Shown here: piece after piece, positions 6,259-14,993 of the stretch
Position numbering within the stretch: position 1 is the stretch's first letter
Layout: each line of letters opens with the position of its first letter
NCBI RefSeq assembly: GCF_019042655.1
Contig: NZ_JAHPZO010000003.1
Span: forward strand, 310,001 to 374,000
Source: Planococcus sp. CP5-4_YE
Lineage (GTDB): Bacteria; Bacillota; Bacilli; Bacillales_A; Planococcaceae
Reading direction: 5' to 3'
Length of the DNA: 64,000 nucleotides
Translations under genes and position numbers: made by a program
The notes under the pieces: model-generated
The model's database searches: none
Told to the model about the DNA's origin: nothing
What the model saw: the letters and a program-made list of their open reading frames with translations, nothing else

Positions 6259-8187
6259 TTAGCGAAGTTCAGATTGGACGAGTTTAAGGAAGTCTTCGAA
6301 TGGCATGCTCTCCGAGTTCTGCTCGCCGTATTTGCGGACGTTGACCGAGCCGCTTTCGAGCTCCTTATCGCCGATAACGAGCATATATGGAACTTTTTGC
6401 ATTTGTGCTTCGCGGATTTTATAGCCCAGTTTTTCGTCGCGCTCATCGATATCAACGCGCAATTTATGCTGCTGCATTTTCTCTTGAAGCTCTTTTGCGT
6501 ATTCGCTGTGCACATCGAGCGATACCGGGATGATTTCCACCTGTACAGGTGCGAGCCAAGTTGGGAATGCGCCTTTGTATTCTTCGATGAGGAAAGCAAC
6601 AAAACGCTCCATTGTCGAGACGACGCCGCGGTGGATGACGACTGGGCGGTGCTGTTTGCCATCTTCGCCGATATACGTCAAATCGAATTTCTCCGGTAAT
6701 AGGAAATCGAGCTGGACAGTCGACAAGGTTTCTTCTTTGCCGAGCGCTGTTTTCACTTGAACGTCGAGTTTTGGCCCGTAGAATGCTGCTTCACCTTCTG
6801 CTTCAAAATAATCGAGGCCCAGTTCATCCATTGCCTCTTTCAGCATCGATTGCGCACGGTCCCACATGGCGTCATCGTCATAGTATTTTTCTTTATCCGC
6901 CGGATCGCGGTAGGATACACGGAACGAATAGTCTTTCAAATCGAAGTCTTTGTATACGTCGATGACGAGGTTGACGACACGTTTGAATTCTTCTTTGATC
7001 TGATCCGGGCGCACGAACAGGTGGGCATCGTTCAATGTCATGCCGCGCACGCGCTGAAGGCCGGACAAAGCACCGGACATTTCGTAGCGGTGCATCAATC
7101 CAAGTTCTGCGATACGGATCGGCAATTGGCGGTAGGAATGGATGCCTTGTTTGTAAATCATCATATGATGTGGGCAGTTCATCGGGCGGAGGACTAGATC
7201 TTCATTGTCCATTTCCATGACTGGGAACATATTTTCCTGATAATGATCCCAGTGGCCGCTTGTTTTATACAATTCAACGCTGCCCAACACCGGCGTATAA
7301 ACATGATCATAACCCATGCGTTCTTCCTTATCGACGATATAGCGTTCAATGATGCGGCGGATTGTTGCGCCTTTCGGCAGCCACATAGGCAAGCCTTGCC
7401 CCACTTTTTGTGAGTTCATGAACAAGTTAAGCTCTTTGCCGATTTTACGATGGTCGCGTTCTTTCGCTTCTTCCAGCATTTCAAGATGAGCTTTCAATTC
7501 TTCTTTTTTGAAGAACGCTGTTCCATAGATGCGCTGAAGCATTTTATTGTCGCTATCGCCGCGCCAGTAAGCACCTGCGACACTCAAAAGTTTGAACTCT
7601 TTCAACTTGCCAGTCGATGGTACGTGGATACCACGGCATAGGTCGAAAAATTCACCTTGTTCGTAGATCGATACTTGCTCATCTTCTGGAATCGCTTCTA
7701 GCAATTCTAATTTATATGGATCGCTGATTGCCTCGAAACGTTGTTGTGCTTCATTTCTTGATACTTCCACACGGACGATGTCCAAGTTTTCGTTGATGAT
7801 TTTCTTCATTTCTTTTTCAATGACTGGTAGATCTTCAGCCGTGATTGCCGACTCTGTATCGATATCATAATAGAAGCCGTTTTCGATGACCGGCCCTACA
7901 CCCAGCTTGGCATCTGGATACAGGCGTTTGACTGCTTGAGCCATCAAATGCGCTGAGCTGTGGCGAAGCACTTCCAAAGCTTCTTCAGATTCCGGTGTAA
8001 TGATAGCGATGTCGCCGTCCTCTTCAAGAGGTGCTTTCAAATCGACCAAGTTGCCTGAAAGCTTGCCCGCTACCGCTTTTTTGCGAAGGCCTGGGCTGAT
8101 CGATTGTGCGATATCTTCAGTGGATGTCCCTTTGGCGAACTCTTTGACTGCGCCGTCTGGGAATGTTAATTGAATCATGTCTGCCAT
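6259..8187 (-). CDS. thrS: Threonyl-tRNA synthetase
   Basis: 642 residues. Domains in order: N-terminal TGS (about 1-62), the second additional/editing domain (about 70-225) with HSSAHL near 76 and the C...H zinc-like pair in CRGIHVPS near 184, the class II core with motif 2 [16 protein letters not shown] near 365, and the C-terminal anticodon-binding domain (about 540-642). It charges tRNA-Thr and clears Ser-tRNA-Thr. AAAGGAG precedes the ATG. The preceding 560 bases hold a T-box leader, so expression should rise when tRNA-Thr is uncharged. Confidence 0.98.
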   Translation of the reverse strand: MADMIQLTFPDGAVKEFAKGTSTEDIAQSISPGLRKKAVAGKLSGNLVDLKAPLEEDGDIAIITPESEEALEVLRHSSAHLMAQAVKRLYPDAKLGVGPVIENGFYYDIDTESAITAEDLPVIEKEMKKIINENLDIVRVEVSRNEAQQRFEAISDPYKLELLEAIPEDEQVSIYEQGEFFDLCRGIHVPSTGKLKEFKLLSVAGAYWRGDSDNKMLQRIYGTAFFKKEELKAHLEMLEEAKERDHRKIGKELNLFMNSQKVGQGLPMWLPKGATIRRIIERYIVDKEERMGYDHVYTPVLGSVELYKTSGHWDHYQENMFPVMEMDNEDLVLRPMNCPHHMMIYKQGIHSYRQLPIRIAELGLMHRYEMSGALSGLQRVRGMTLNDAHLFVRPDQIKEEFKRVVNLVIDVYKDFDLKDYSFRVSYRDPADKEKYYDDDAMWDRAQSMLKEAMDELGLDYFEAEGEAAFYGPKLDVQVKTALGKEETLSTVQLDFLLPEKFDLTYIGEDGKQHRPVVIHRGVVSTMERFVAFLIEEYKGAFPTWLAPVQVEIIPVSLDVHSEYAKELQEKMQQHKLRVDIDERDEKLGYKIREAQMQKVPYMLVIGDKELESGSVNVRKYGEQNSESMPFEDFLKLVQSELR

Positions 8188-8263
8188 GTGAATCTCTCCT
8201 TTGAATGATTTAGATGAATGCGCTGAACCACAGGGTCTGGTTCAGCTCTTCGGCTTTTCTTGG

Positions 8264-8446
8264 TGTCTAGCTTCAGCGCCTAGCTCCTCGGGGTCTTAAG
8301 TCACCCTGGCTGTGCGGCATAAAGCGCCGCTTCGCCAGTGCGCCTTAATCCTGTCGGAGGGCCACAGGATGTGGGTCAGCTAACCGTTGCGACAGGACGT
8401 CGCGCACTTAGGTTAGCTTCCTCTTTCGGCAGCTTCCGCTTTTCTT
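8264..8446 (+). repeat. Palindromic dispersed repeat, copy B (thrS leader)
   Basis: Starts TGTCTAG-CTTCAGCGCC, continues with CTCGGGGTC, TTAAGTCA, TGGCT, CGGCA, CGCCGCTTCGCC and ends near GCTTTTCT, tracking copy A at 5124-5246 through its whole length. It is longer because an internal hairpin is added: AGCTAACC (about 8378) pairs with GGTTAGCT (about 8410), enclosing GCGAC/GTCGC. It lies between the T-box terminator and the thrS ribosome binding site, so the thrS mRNA carries it. A separate hairpin, GCTGAACCA with TGGTTCAGC, follows at 8222-8246. Confidence 0.7.
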
Positions 8447-8451
8447 TTTTT

Positions 8452-8716
8452 CCACACAAAAAGCCCCATCCCAAAAGGGACGAAGCTCTGTTCGTGGTTC
8501 CACCCTTCTTCTCTTCCACACAATTTTTGCGTGCGGAATGAAGCTCTGCATCGGCTAACGGGCCGGTACCGTCGCCTGCTACTGGTGTTCGCAGGCGCTG
8601 CTCGAAGGGGGTAAACAAAAACGCTGTGCCAGGAAGCTTTCAGCCGTGTCTTCCCTCTCTGTGTGCCATGCGCGATCGCTCATGTCCTTGTCATTGCATG
8701 TAAATCATTATTGATG
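8452..8716 (-). promoter_or_regulatory. T-box leader (riboswitch) of thrS
   Basis: The T-box signature AAGGGTGGAACCACG is read on the minus strand at 8507-8493, followed by the terminator stem AGCTTCGTCCC/GGGATGGGGCT and TTTTTGTG (8487-8453). About 200 nt of structured leader precede it, enough for Stem I and the specifier loop. An ACC triplet within GAACACCAGT (near 8580) is a candidate Thr specifier, but I could not confirm it by folding. Uncharged tRNA-Thr should stabilise the antiterminator. Confidence 0.9.
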
Positions 8717-8722
8717 ATTCTT

Positions 8723-8751
8723 ACTATACGATGAAAAAAATCAAAAGGCAA
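8723..8751 (-). promoter_or_regulatory. SigA promoter of the thrS T-box leader
   Basis: TTGCCT (8751-8746), 17 bases, TATAGT (8728-8723) on the minus strand, just after the dnaI stop. The predicted transcript start near 8716 matches the leader length expected for a T-box. Confidence 0.7.
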
Positions 8752-8760
8752 TAGTTTCTC

Positions 8761-9699
8761 TTACTTGTTGCGGCGGTTTTCACCTTCAAGTTTGACGGGG
8801 ACGGTCAATGCCTGGATGCGCTCCATGATGCGCGCTGCTTTCAAGTCTTCTTTTTCGCCGCGCTGTGAATAAGTCAAATGGTGTGCGAGTTCAGAATAGC
8901 TGAAGTTCGAGCTCATGAAAGTCGGCAATTTCTCCGCCATCCGGTAATGAAGGATCGTACCGAGCACTTCATCGCGCGTCCAGCTCGACATCGCTTCAGC
9001 GCCGATATCATCGAGCATGAGCACGTCGGCTCGTTTGACGTATTCGATTTTCTCTTGCAGCGTATGGTCGCCGATCGCTTGCTTCATTTCGCGCATGAAT
9101 TCCGGCACGAATACGAGGACTGTTTTAACGTTGATCTCTGCCAGCTCATTCGCGACTGCGCTCAGCAAATAGGATTTACCAGTCCCGAACTTGCCATATA
9201 AATACAAGCCTTTTTCAGGGAGCGAGTCTGGCCCGGTTGCTTTCTCTAGGAAGTCATCGACCGCGCGGAAAGCAGGCAGCCTGCGGTCGTCCAGCTCGAA
9301 GTTTTCGATTCTCGCCGCCATCACTTCTTTTGGCATATACATGCTATGGATAAGTGAAGAGGCGTGGCGCTTATTGTCTTCAGCGGTCTTCAGACGGCAT
9401 TTGGTGTATGAAATGCCAATATTGCCCCGCTCCAATACGAGATTCGGTTCGAATCCTTTCAGATGATTGATGCAGCCGCCGAGGTTCGGGCATTTATTGC
9501 AGTCATGGGATTGGTCGATATATTCGTATAGCTTGCCCAGTCCTTTATCCACTGTCGGCCCGTCGATTTCCTCTTCGTGTTCTTTGAGGAATTTAAGGAC
9601 GCCGGGATGTTCCATTACTTCTTTCTTCATTGAATCATAGCGCTCGGAAAATGAGGGCGCATTGACCACTCGCTTCATCGTTTCACGAATCGGTTCCAT
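8761..9699 (-). CDS. dnaI: Primosomal helicase loader DnaI
   Basis: 312 residues. It loads the replicative hexameric helicase during initiation and restart. The N-terminal zinc-binding region contains CNKC and CINH near residues 67-78; the AAA+ domain follows with Walker A GKFGTGKS near 168 and Walker B VLMLDDIG near 230. The ATG directly follows the dnaB stop, so the two are translationally linked, as in the conserved dnaB-dnaI pair. Length matches the family. Confidence 0.96.
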   Translation of the reverse strand: MEPIRETMKRVVNAPSFSERYDSMKKEVMEHPGVLKFLKEHEEEIDGPTVDKGLGKLYEYIDQSHDCNKCPNLGGCINHLKGFEPNLVLERGNIGISYTKCRLKTAEDNKRHASSLIHSMYMPKEVMAARIENFELDDRRLPAFRAVDDFLEKATGPDSLPEKGLYLYGKFGTGKSYLLSAVANELAEINVKTVLVFVPEFMREMKQAIGDHTLQEKIEYVKRADVLMLDDIGAEAMSSWTRDEVLGTILHYRMAEKLPTFMSSNFSYSELAHHLTYSQRGEKEDLKAARIMERIQALTVPVKLEGENRRNK

Positions 9700-11070
9700 C
9701 TAATCACCCTTTCTTTTCTTCAACGCAAGCTTCGCAAGCAATTTCTGTTTTTCCTGTTCGAGCTGTTCACTTGAAGCTCCTTGTCCAGGCGTTTCCACTT
9801 CGTCTTTCTTATTGAACCATTCAGGCAGCTTTTCTTCGCGGATCGGCTTACGGCCGGCAGATGCCGCTTTTTTAGGGGCGGCACCTGATTCGTTTTTCCA
9901 TTTCATGTACTGTGTATGCTCGATGCGTGCAAATTCCATCGCCTGTTTGGCTGTCGTGACATTTTTCCTCAACCAATGTGAGGCAATTTTTTCTACATAC
10001 GCTTTTGTCAGTTTCATATCCGTGCGCAACAGGACGTATTGAAGCAATACATTGACGACAGCCGGCTCCATGCCATGCTGTGTCACCAATTGGTTCGCTA
10101 ATTGCACATCGGCCGGCAGCGGTTCTTTGCCGTCTGCAATATCGCGCAGCACTTGAAGCGGCGATGCCGATTCCAAATATGCGATCAACTCGTCTTCTTT
10201 ATTTGCAGGCGCTTGTGGTGTGTCCGGTTGCTGCGTTTTCGGTTCTGCCTTTTTAACTGGCTCGAGTTTCGGCGCAGTGGTCGTGACGGTCATTTTATAA
10301 TAATCGGAAGCAGCCTTGCGCAGCCCCTCTTCATCTATCCGGTAATCATCTTCGATCGCGAGCAATACGACTTTTTGCATTTCAAGCGGGCCAAAACCAT
10401 AGAGAAACGAAAGCTTTACGATAAAATTGCGGATGGCCGGCGTCAACACACGCTTTGGCACAAGTTGTTCGGACAGTCCCTGGCGAAGTAGCGTAAAATC
10501 AAAGTCCTGTTCCATCTCATATTCCCCGTCCGTGCGTGCTTCAAGCTCTTTTTGGTCTGCAGGGTAACCAGACTTTGCATGAACCGGCTGGAAAATATCC
10601 GTGAAGGTTCTGGAAACTTCCTCGTATCCAGCAGTAAGCGGTGCTTGGATGACAAAACGGTCGCGAACCCGTCGATAAGAAGATTCGCCGATCTTGCTGA
10701 ACAGGAACATCGACAAAAGCGGATCAGCAAAAAAGGTTTTGGGATCGAGCGGTGGGCATAGTTCATATATGAAGGAACGGCCTTCCCCGCCTTTCCGGAA
10801 AGTTTTCAATAGGCCTATCGCTTCGAGCTGGATGCGGGATTCGAAAATTGCCTTGGCCGGTTTTCCTAGCGTATTCATTAATGTGTAATGCGTCGAATCC
10901 TCTGACCGCATTTCCCCGTCCGCCCACAATGTCAAATAGAGGGAGATGGCATCCGACCCGATCATCGGTTGATAGAGCAACGTCAGCAATTGGCGGTCGT
11001 AATTGGAAAATGGATACGGCATGCGGATCCGATACAAGTCGGCGGGCTGGAGTTCTTTGTACATCGTCAT
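9700..11070 (-). CDS. dnaB: Replication initiation and membrane attachment protein DnaB
   Basis: 456 residues. In Bacillales this DnaB (not the helicase) works with DnaD and DnaI to load the replicative helicase at oriC and stalled forks. The N-terminal DDBH1 winged-helix-type domain (residues 1-130) and the DDBH2 region around residues 290-400 with AYVEKIASHWL are recognisable; a low-complexity linker rich in P, K and Q lies near 270-290. GGCGGTG precedes the ATG at 11070. It follows nrdR by 12 bases. Confidence 0.93.
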   Translation of the reverse strand: MTMYKELQPADLYRIRMPYPFSNYDRQLLTLLYQPMIGSDAISLYLTLWADGEMRSEDSTHYTLMNTLGKPAKAIFESRIQLEAIGLLKTFRKGGEGRSFIYELCPPLDPKTFFADPLLSMFLFSKIGESSYRRVRDRFVIQAPLTAGYEEVSRTFTDIFQPVHAKSGYPADQKELEARTDGEYEMEQDFDFTLLRQGLSEQLVPKRVLTPAIRNFIVKLSFLYGFGPLEMQKVVLLAIEDDYRIDEEGLRKAASDYYKMTVTTTAPKLEPVKKAEPKTQQPDTPQAPANKEDELIAYLESASPLQVLRDIADGKEPLPADVQLANQLVTQHGMEPAVVNVLLQYVLLRTDMKLTKAYVEKIASHWLRKNVTTAKQAMEFARIEHTQYMKWKNESGAAPKKAASAGRKPIREEKLPEWFNKKDEVETPGQGASSEQLEQEKQKLLAKLALKKRKGD

Positions 11071-11082
11071 GTATTCACCGCC

Positions 11083-11559
11083 TTATTTGGTGTCCTTGTC
11101 ACCGGGATTGCGGTCAAGCAGATCCTTAAGTTCGTCAATGAAGACCGTAATATCTTTGAACTGGCGATAGACGGAAGCGAAGCGGACATAAGCCACTTCA
11201 TCGATATCTGCCAAACGGTTCATGACCAGTTCTCCCACTTCTTCTGATTTCACTTCAGGATTGCCGCTCCGGCGAAGTTCTTTTTCGATATCGAAAACGA
11301 CCTCTTCGAGCATGTCGAGCGAGACTGGGCGTTTCTCACACGCACGGATCAATCCACGCAACACTTTCTCGCGGCTGAATTCTTCACGGGAGCCATCTTT
11401 TTTCACGACAATCAGCGGCATTTCTTCCACTTTCTCGAATGTGGTAAACCGGTAACCGCATGCTTCACATTCCCGACGCCTGCGGATTGATTTCATTTCA
11501 TCTATTGGCCGCGAATCTACAACGCGGGTGCCGTTATGCTGGCAAGCTGGACATTTCAT
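11083..11559 (-). CDS. nrdR: Transcriptional repressor NrdR
   Basis: 158 residues. The N-terminal zinc ribbon has CPAC near residue 3 and CEAC near 31; the ATP-cone domain (about 45-140) follows, including [15 protein letters not shown]. NrdR senses ATP/dATP and represses ribonucleotide reductase genes. The ATG at 11559 is preferred to the one at 11568, which abuts the GGGGAG ribosome binding site. It heads the nrdR-dnaB-dnaI run, coupling dNTP control with replication initiation. Confidence 0.95.
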   Translation of the reverse strand: MKCPACQHNGTRVVDSRPIDEMKSIRRRRECEACGYRFTTFEKVEEMPLIVVKKDGSREEFSREKVLRGLIRACEKRPVSLDMLEEVVFDIEKELRRSGNPEVKSEEVGELVMNRLADIDEVAYVRFASVYRQFKDITVFIDELKDLLDRNPGDKDTK

Positions 11560-11627
11560 GGTAGACATCTCCCCGAAAATTCTCTATCTGGTAGTAACAG
11601 TATAACAAAAAAATTCCCCAAACATTA

Positions 11628-11657
11628 GAAAAAGCAGAGGATTTTCTCCTCTGCTTG
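11628..11657 (-). terminator. Terminator of speD
   Basis: Minus strand: AAGCAGAGGA (656-647 complement) and TCCTCTGCTT form a 10-bp stem around GAAAA, followed by TTTTCT. It lies 24 bases past the speD stop. Confidence 0.85.
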
Positions 11658-11680
11658 TGTTTTGCAATATTAGCGGTCAG

Positions 11681-12064
11681 TTACACCGTCAGTGACACTT
11701 TTGTCGCTCCGGCGCCGACTGGTCCCATGCCGCGTGGCACTTCAGTTACTTCGCTTTGCTTTGAGTTTAAAGCTTGTGCAATGTAATCAGCTGCAATTGT
11801 TGGATCAAGATCTCCACAAGTATATACATCAACACTTGCATACCCGTGTTCCGGGAAGCTGTGGATTGTCAGGTGTGATTCTGAAATAATGACTACGCCG
11901 CTGACACCCTGAGGTGCAAATTTATGAAAAGCGACTTCGCGGATTTCCGCACCTGATTTGAGTGCTGCATCAACAAAAGTCTTTTCGATATAGTCCATAT
12001 CGTTTAATTTGTCAAAATCACACTGCCAAAGTTCTGCGATTACGTGACGTCCCATTGTTTCCAT
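11681..12064 (-). CDS. speD: S-adenosylmethionine decarboxylase proenzyme
   Basis: 127 residues, the length of the Bacillus-type (class 1B) enzyme. The [15 protein letters not shown] segment near residue 62 contains the self-cleavage point before the internal serine, which becomes the catalytic pyruvoyl group; the Cys in YTCGD near 82 is the catalytic acid. It makes the aminopropyl donor for spermidine. The ATG at 12064 follows AAAGGGGG. The gene is preceded by a leader of about 185 nt that can sequester this ribosome binding site. It is syntenic with gapB-speD of B. subtilis. Confidence 0.96.
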   Translation of the reverse strand: METMGRHVIAELWQCDFDKLNDMDYIEKTFVDAALKSGAEIREVAFHKFAPQGVSGVVIISESHLTIHSFPEHGYASVDVYTCGDLDPTIAADYIAQALNSKQSEVTEVPRGMGPVGAGATKVSLTV

Positions 12065-12249
12065 GGTTCGTTTCCCCCTTTGATAACATTTTGGTTTTGC
12101 GCAAAATATTCAAAGTTGACTACCACGGGGGAAAGTTAGTCCAGAGAGGTCCTAACCCTTTAAGCAGTCATAAGAATAATAATATACGCTCCTAATTCCT
12201 TGCTCTACGAATAAATAGAATTGAGAAGTGGCAGCCGTTTTTAGCTACG
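12065..12249 (-). promoter_or_regulatory. Structured speD leader able to sequester the ribosome binding site
   Basis: In the RNA, TTTCCCCC (12134-12127) pairs perfectly with GGGGGAAA (12078-12071), which contains the speD ribosome binding site. Stacked on it, CTTTGA (about 12115-12110) pairs with TCAAAG (12084-12079), leaving an 11-nt bulge. A separate hairpin, GTTAG/CTAAC with an inner CC/GG pair, lies at 12156-12135. The layout is that of a translational off-switch. I do not recognise it as a named riboswitch class. Confidence 0.6.
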
Positions 12250-12255
12250 ATTCAT

Positions 12256-12284
12256 AGTATATGATGAATGTTTTCGAAATGCAA
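12256..12284 (-). promoter_or_regulatory. SigA promoter of speD
   Basis: TTGCAT (12284-12279), 17 bases, TATACT (12261-12256) on the minus strand. It gives a predicted start near 12249 and shows that the long leader is transcribed independently of gapB, whose terminator lies just upstream. Confidence 0.75.
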
Positions 12285-12326
12285 TAAATAAATGCTCTCT
12301 TAGGAAAATTTTTTCAATACAAAGAC

Positions 12327-12372
12327 AAAAAAAGATTCCGCTTTTCAATAAGAAGAAAAGCGGAACCTTTTT
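12327..12372 (-). terminator. Terminator of gapB
   Basis: Minus strand: TTCCGCTTTTC and GAAAAGCGGAA form an 11-bp stem, followed by TTTTTTT, immediately past the gapB stop. Confidence 0.9.
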
Positions 12373-12375
12373 GCA

Positions 12376-13395
12376 TTATTTTGAAGCGACAGCCATAGAA
12401 TTGGCTACTTTTTTCATCAAGTCGACCACACGTGCCGAATAGCCCCATTCGTTGTCATACCAAGCGAGCACTTTGACTTTGCGATCGCCCATGACAATGG
12501 TTGTCAACCCATCAACAATGGCGGAACTTGGGTTCGTATTGAAGTCGATTGATACCAGCGGCTCCATCGTCAAATCGAGGATGCCTGCAAGCGCCCCTTC
12601 CGATGCTTCCGTGAACGCGCGGTTGACGTCTTCAACCGTCACATCCTGCTGGACATCGACGACAAGGTCGACAAGCGACACATTCGGCGTTGGGACACGA
12701 AGCGCCAAACCATGCACTTTCCCTTCCAGTTCAGGTAGAACCAAGGACAAAGCTTTCGCAGCCCCTGTCGAAGTCGGGATAATCGACTGTCCACAAGCAC
12801 GTGCGCGGCGAAGATCCTTATGAGGGTTGTCCAAATTCTTTTGGTCATTGGTATACGCGTGGACAGTCGTCATCAATCCGTTTTCGATGCCGAATGCATC
12901 ATTCAGCACTTTAGCGACAGGCGCCAAGCAATTTGTCGTGCAGCTGGCATTTGAGATGATGTGGTGTTTTTCGACATCCAATTTGTCATCATTGACGCCC
13001 ATTACAATGGTGATGTCTTCGTTTTTACCTGGAGCAGTCAAAATGACCTTCTTTGCTCCCGCATCCAAATGAAGTGCAGCTTTATCGCGCGAGTTGAACT
13101 TGCCCGTCGCTTCGATGACGATATCGACGCCCAATTCCCCCCATGGGAGTTCCAATGGGTCGCGCTCGTTAACCAATTGAATACGCTTTCCGTTTACAAC
13201 CAACGCATTTTCTTCCGCTTTCACTTCACCGGAGAAGGTACCGTGATTTGTGTCATACTTAATCAAGTGGGCAAGTGTTTCTGCCGGATAACCGGCGTTT
13301 ACCGCCGAAATTGTCACGTCATCCATCAAAACTGCCTGTCTGAAAACCATACGGCCGATGCGGCCAAACCCGTTAATTGCAATCGAAACTGTCAT
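12376..13395 (-). CDS. gapB: Gluconeogenic glyceraldehyde-3-phosphate dehydrogenase GapB
   Basis: 339 residues. NAD(P)-binding NGFGRIGR at the start, catalytic Cys in SNASCTTNC near 150, phosphate-site STGAAKA near 207. The segment after the second beta strand reads NAGYPAETLAHLIKYD, as in B. subtilis GapB (NADP-dependent, gluconeogenic), rather than the NDLTD of glycolytic GapA; this subtype call is inference from sequence and synteny with speD. The ATG at 13395 follows GGGGGA. A CcpN-type operator lies about 55 bases upstream, so glucose repression is likely. Confidence 0.93.
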   Translation of the reverse strand: MTVSIAINGFGRIGRMVFRQAVLMDDVTISAVNAGYPAETLAHLIKYDTNHGTFSGEVKAEENALVVNGKRIQLVNERDPLELPWGELGVDIVIEATGKFNSRDKAALHLDAGAKKVILTAPGKNEDITIVMGVNDDKLDVEKHHIISNASCTTNCLAPVAKVLNDAFGIENGLMTTVHAYTNDQKNLDNPHKDLRRARACGQSIIPTSTGAAKALSLVLPELEGKVHGLALRVPTPNVSLVDLVVDVQQDVTVEDVNRAFTEASEGALAGILDLTMEPLVSIDFNTNPSSAIVDGLTTIVMGDRKVKVLAWYDNEWGYSARVVDLMKKVANSMAVASK

Positions 13396-13447
13396 GTATT
13401 TGTCCCCCAATTAAATAAGTCATACTCATATTTTCAATTCGATATAT

Positions 13448-13458
13448 AGTATAACACA
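13448..13458 (-). promoter_or_regulatory. CcpN-like operator at the gapB promoter
   Basis: Minus strand TGTGTTATACT fits the published CcpN consensus TRTGHYATAYW at all 11 positions. It overlaps a TATACT hexamer suited to be the gapB -10 region. CcpN represses gapB and pckA on glucose in B. subtilis; presence of CcpN in this genome is not shown here. Confidence 0.55.
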
Positions 13459-13504
13459 TTATTCATTTTAGAGAACCTGAAAACAAAAGAAAGCGCATAC
13501 TTTT

Positions 13505-14101
13505 TTATGGATGTGTCTGCCAATCATCCAATATGCGCATTAATTGGCGCTTTGTGTTATCCATAGATCCGTTGTTATCCAGCACTTCATCCGCACCTTG
13601 TTCTTTGACACTAAAGGGCAACTGCGATGCAATTCGCACTTTGGCTTCCTTTTCGGCTAATCCGTTGCGCTCCATGAGGCGCTTTAATTGCTCCTGTTCC
13701 GATACACTGACGACCAGAATTTTGTTGACCATATGCTGGAGCTTGCTTTCGAATAACAGCGGAATGTCCATGATAACGGTTTCATATCCTTCATCCAAAA
13801 ATGCCTGGCGCTGCCTAAGCATTTCCCGGCGTATTGCCGGGTGGATAATGTCATTCAATTTTTTTCGGCTGGCTGGATCGTTGAAGATGATCGCACCGAC
13901 TTTTTCACGGTCCATCGAACCATCAGCCCGTATTACTTCCGGGCCGAAAGCTTGTCCGATGCTGTTCAATGTCTCCGTTCCGGGCTCGACAACTTGTCTG
14001 GCGACCAGATCTGCGTCAACGACCGGATATCCCAAATCCTTGAGCATTTGCGAGACGGTGCTTTTGCCGCTCGCGATGCTGCCGGTGAGTCCAATGATCA
14101 T
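13505..14101 (-). CDS. coaE: Dephospho-CoA kinase
   Basis: 198 residues. P-loop GLTGSIASGKST at residues 4-15, the substrate-side DADLVARQV near 30 and HPAIR near 86, and the lid region near 140. It phosphorylates dephospho-CoA in the last step of coenzyme A synthesis. It follows mutM by 9 bases at the end of the polA-mutM-coaE operon, as in other Bacillales. Confidence 0.97.
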   Translation of the reverse strand: MIIGLTGSIASGKSTVSQMLKDLGYPVVDADLVARQVVEPGTETLNSIGQAFGPEVIRADGSMDREKVGAIIFNDPASRKKLNDIIHPAIRREMLRQRQAFLDEGYETVIMDIPLLFESKLQHMVNKILVVSVSEQEQLKRLMERNGLAEKEAKVRIASQLPFSVKEQGADEVLDNNGSMDNTKRQLMRILDDWQTHP

Positions 14102-14110
14102 GTATGTTCC

Positions 14111-14980
14111 TCATTTCTGGCAAGACGGGCAATAGACTGACGCCCGGCTCGCGATTTTCACTGTCTTGGTTTCGGCTCCACAAACCGTGCAAGTCTTTTT
14201 ACCGTACATGCCAAAACGAGTCTGCATGCTGCCTGATTCCCCGTTAATATTGCGGTAATCGGAAATCGTGCTCCCCCCTGCTTCGATACTCTCGAGCAAA
14301 ATAGCGGCAATAGCCTGGAACAATTCGATTTTGCGTTTGCGGCTGATGCGGTTTGCGGCACGTTTTGGGTGGATCTTCATGCGGAACAGCGCTTCTGTCG
14401 CATAGATATTGCCGCATCCTGAGATGACGGCGCCGTCCATGATAACTTCCTTAATTGGCTTATTACGGAATTTCGGGCTTTCCGCTTGCTGCAAAAACCA
14501 TTCGAGGGCACCGTCGGCAAACGGCTCAGGTGCCATCAATAAGAGCGGCGGAAAATCCGCTTCCGTATCCAACACCCTCATTTCCCCAAAACGCCGGATA
14601 TCTGAGAATGCCAGCAAATTGCCGTCATCTAGCGTCAGTACCACATGGACGTGGCGCCTGAATTTATCTTCTGGGATCGACAGCAGGCTGTCGACGAAAA
14701 ACCATGCCCCCGACATGCCCAGATGATTGACGAGCAAAAATTCCTGCTCATTTTTCAAGGTCATATAAATATATTTGCTGCGTCGTTCGACAGCGAGTAT
14801 TTGGGCACCAGTCAAGCGTTCTTGAAAGCTATCTGCTTCGATGCGCTTTAAGATCGCTTCTTTTCCTAAGTGCTTCGATTTTCGGATCGTCTCGGACACA
14901 TCAACAGAGACGATGCGTTTGCCGATCGATACGGGGCGGATTTGCCGGACCACCCCTTCTACTTCCGGAAGTTCCGGCAT
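14111..14980 (-). CDS. mutM: Formamidopyrimidine-DNA glycosylase
   Basis: 289 residues. The mature N-terminus PELPEVE supplies the catalytic proline and glutamate; a lysine near 60 (RRSKYIY) and the helix-two-turn-helix (GCGNIYATEALF near 190) follow; a C-terminal zinc finger has CTVC and CPSC about 16 residues apart. It excises 8-oxoguanine and FaPy lesions and nicks the strand. AAGGAGG precedes the ATG. It is 13 bases after polA. Confidence 0.97.
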   Translation of the reverse strand: MPELPEVEGVVRQIRPVSIGKRIVSVDVSETIRKSKHLGKEAILKRIEADSFQERLTGAQILAVERRSKYIYMTLKNEQEFLLVNHLGMSGAWFFVDSLLSIPEDKFRRHVHVVLTLDDGNLLAFSDIRRFGEMRVLDTEADFPPLLLMAPEPFADGALEWFLQQAESPKFRNKPIKEVIMDGAVISGCGNIYATEALFRMKIHPKRAANRISRKRKIELFQAIAAILLESIEAGGSTISDYRNINGESGSMQTRFGMYGKKTCTVCGAETKTVKIASRASVYCPSCQK

Positions 14981-14993
14981 CTTGCATTCCTCC

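Noticed and set aside
13486-13500. A cre-like GAAAGCGCATAC near the coaE end
   Set aside because: Several mismatches, and it lies after the coaE stop and far upstream of the gapB promoter without a good match on either strand.
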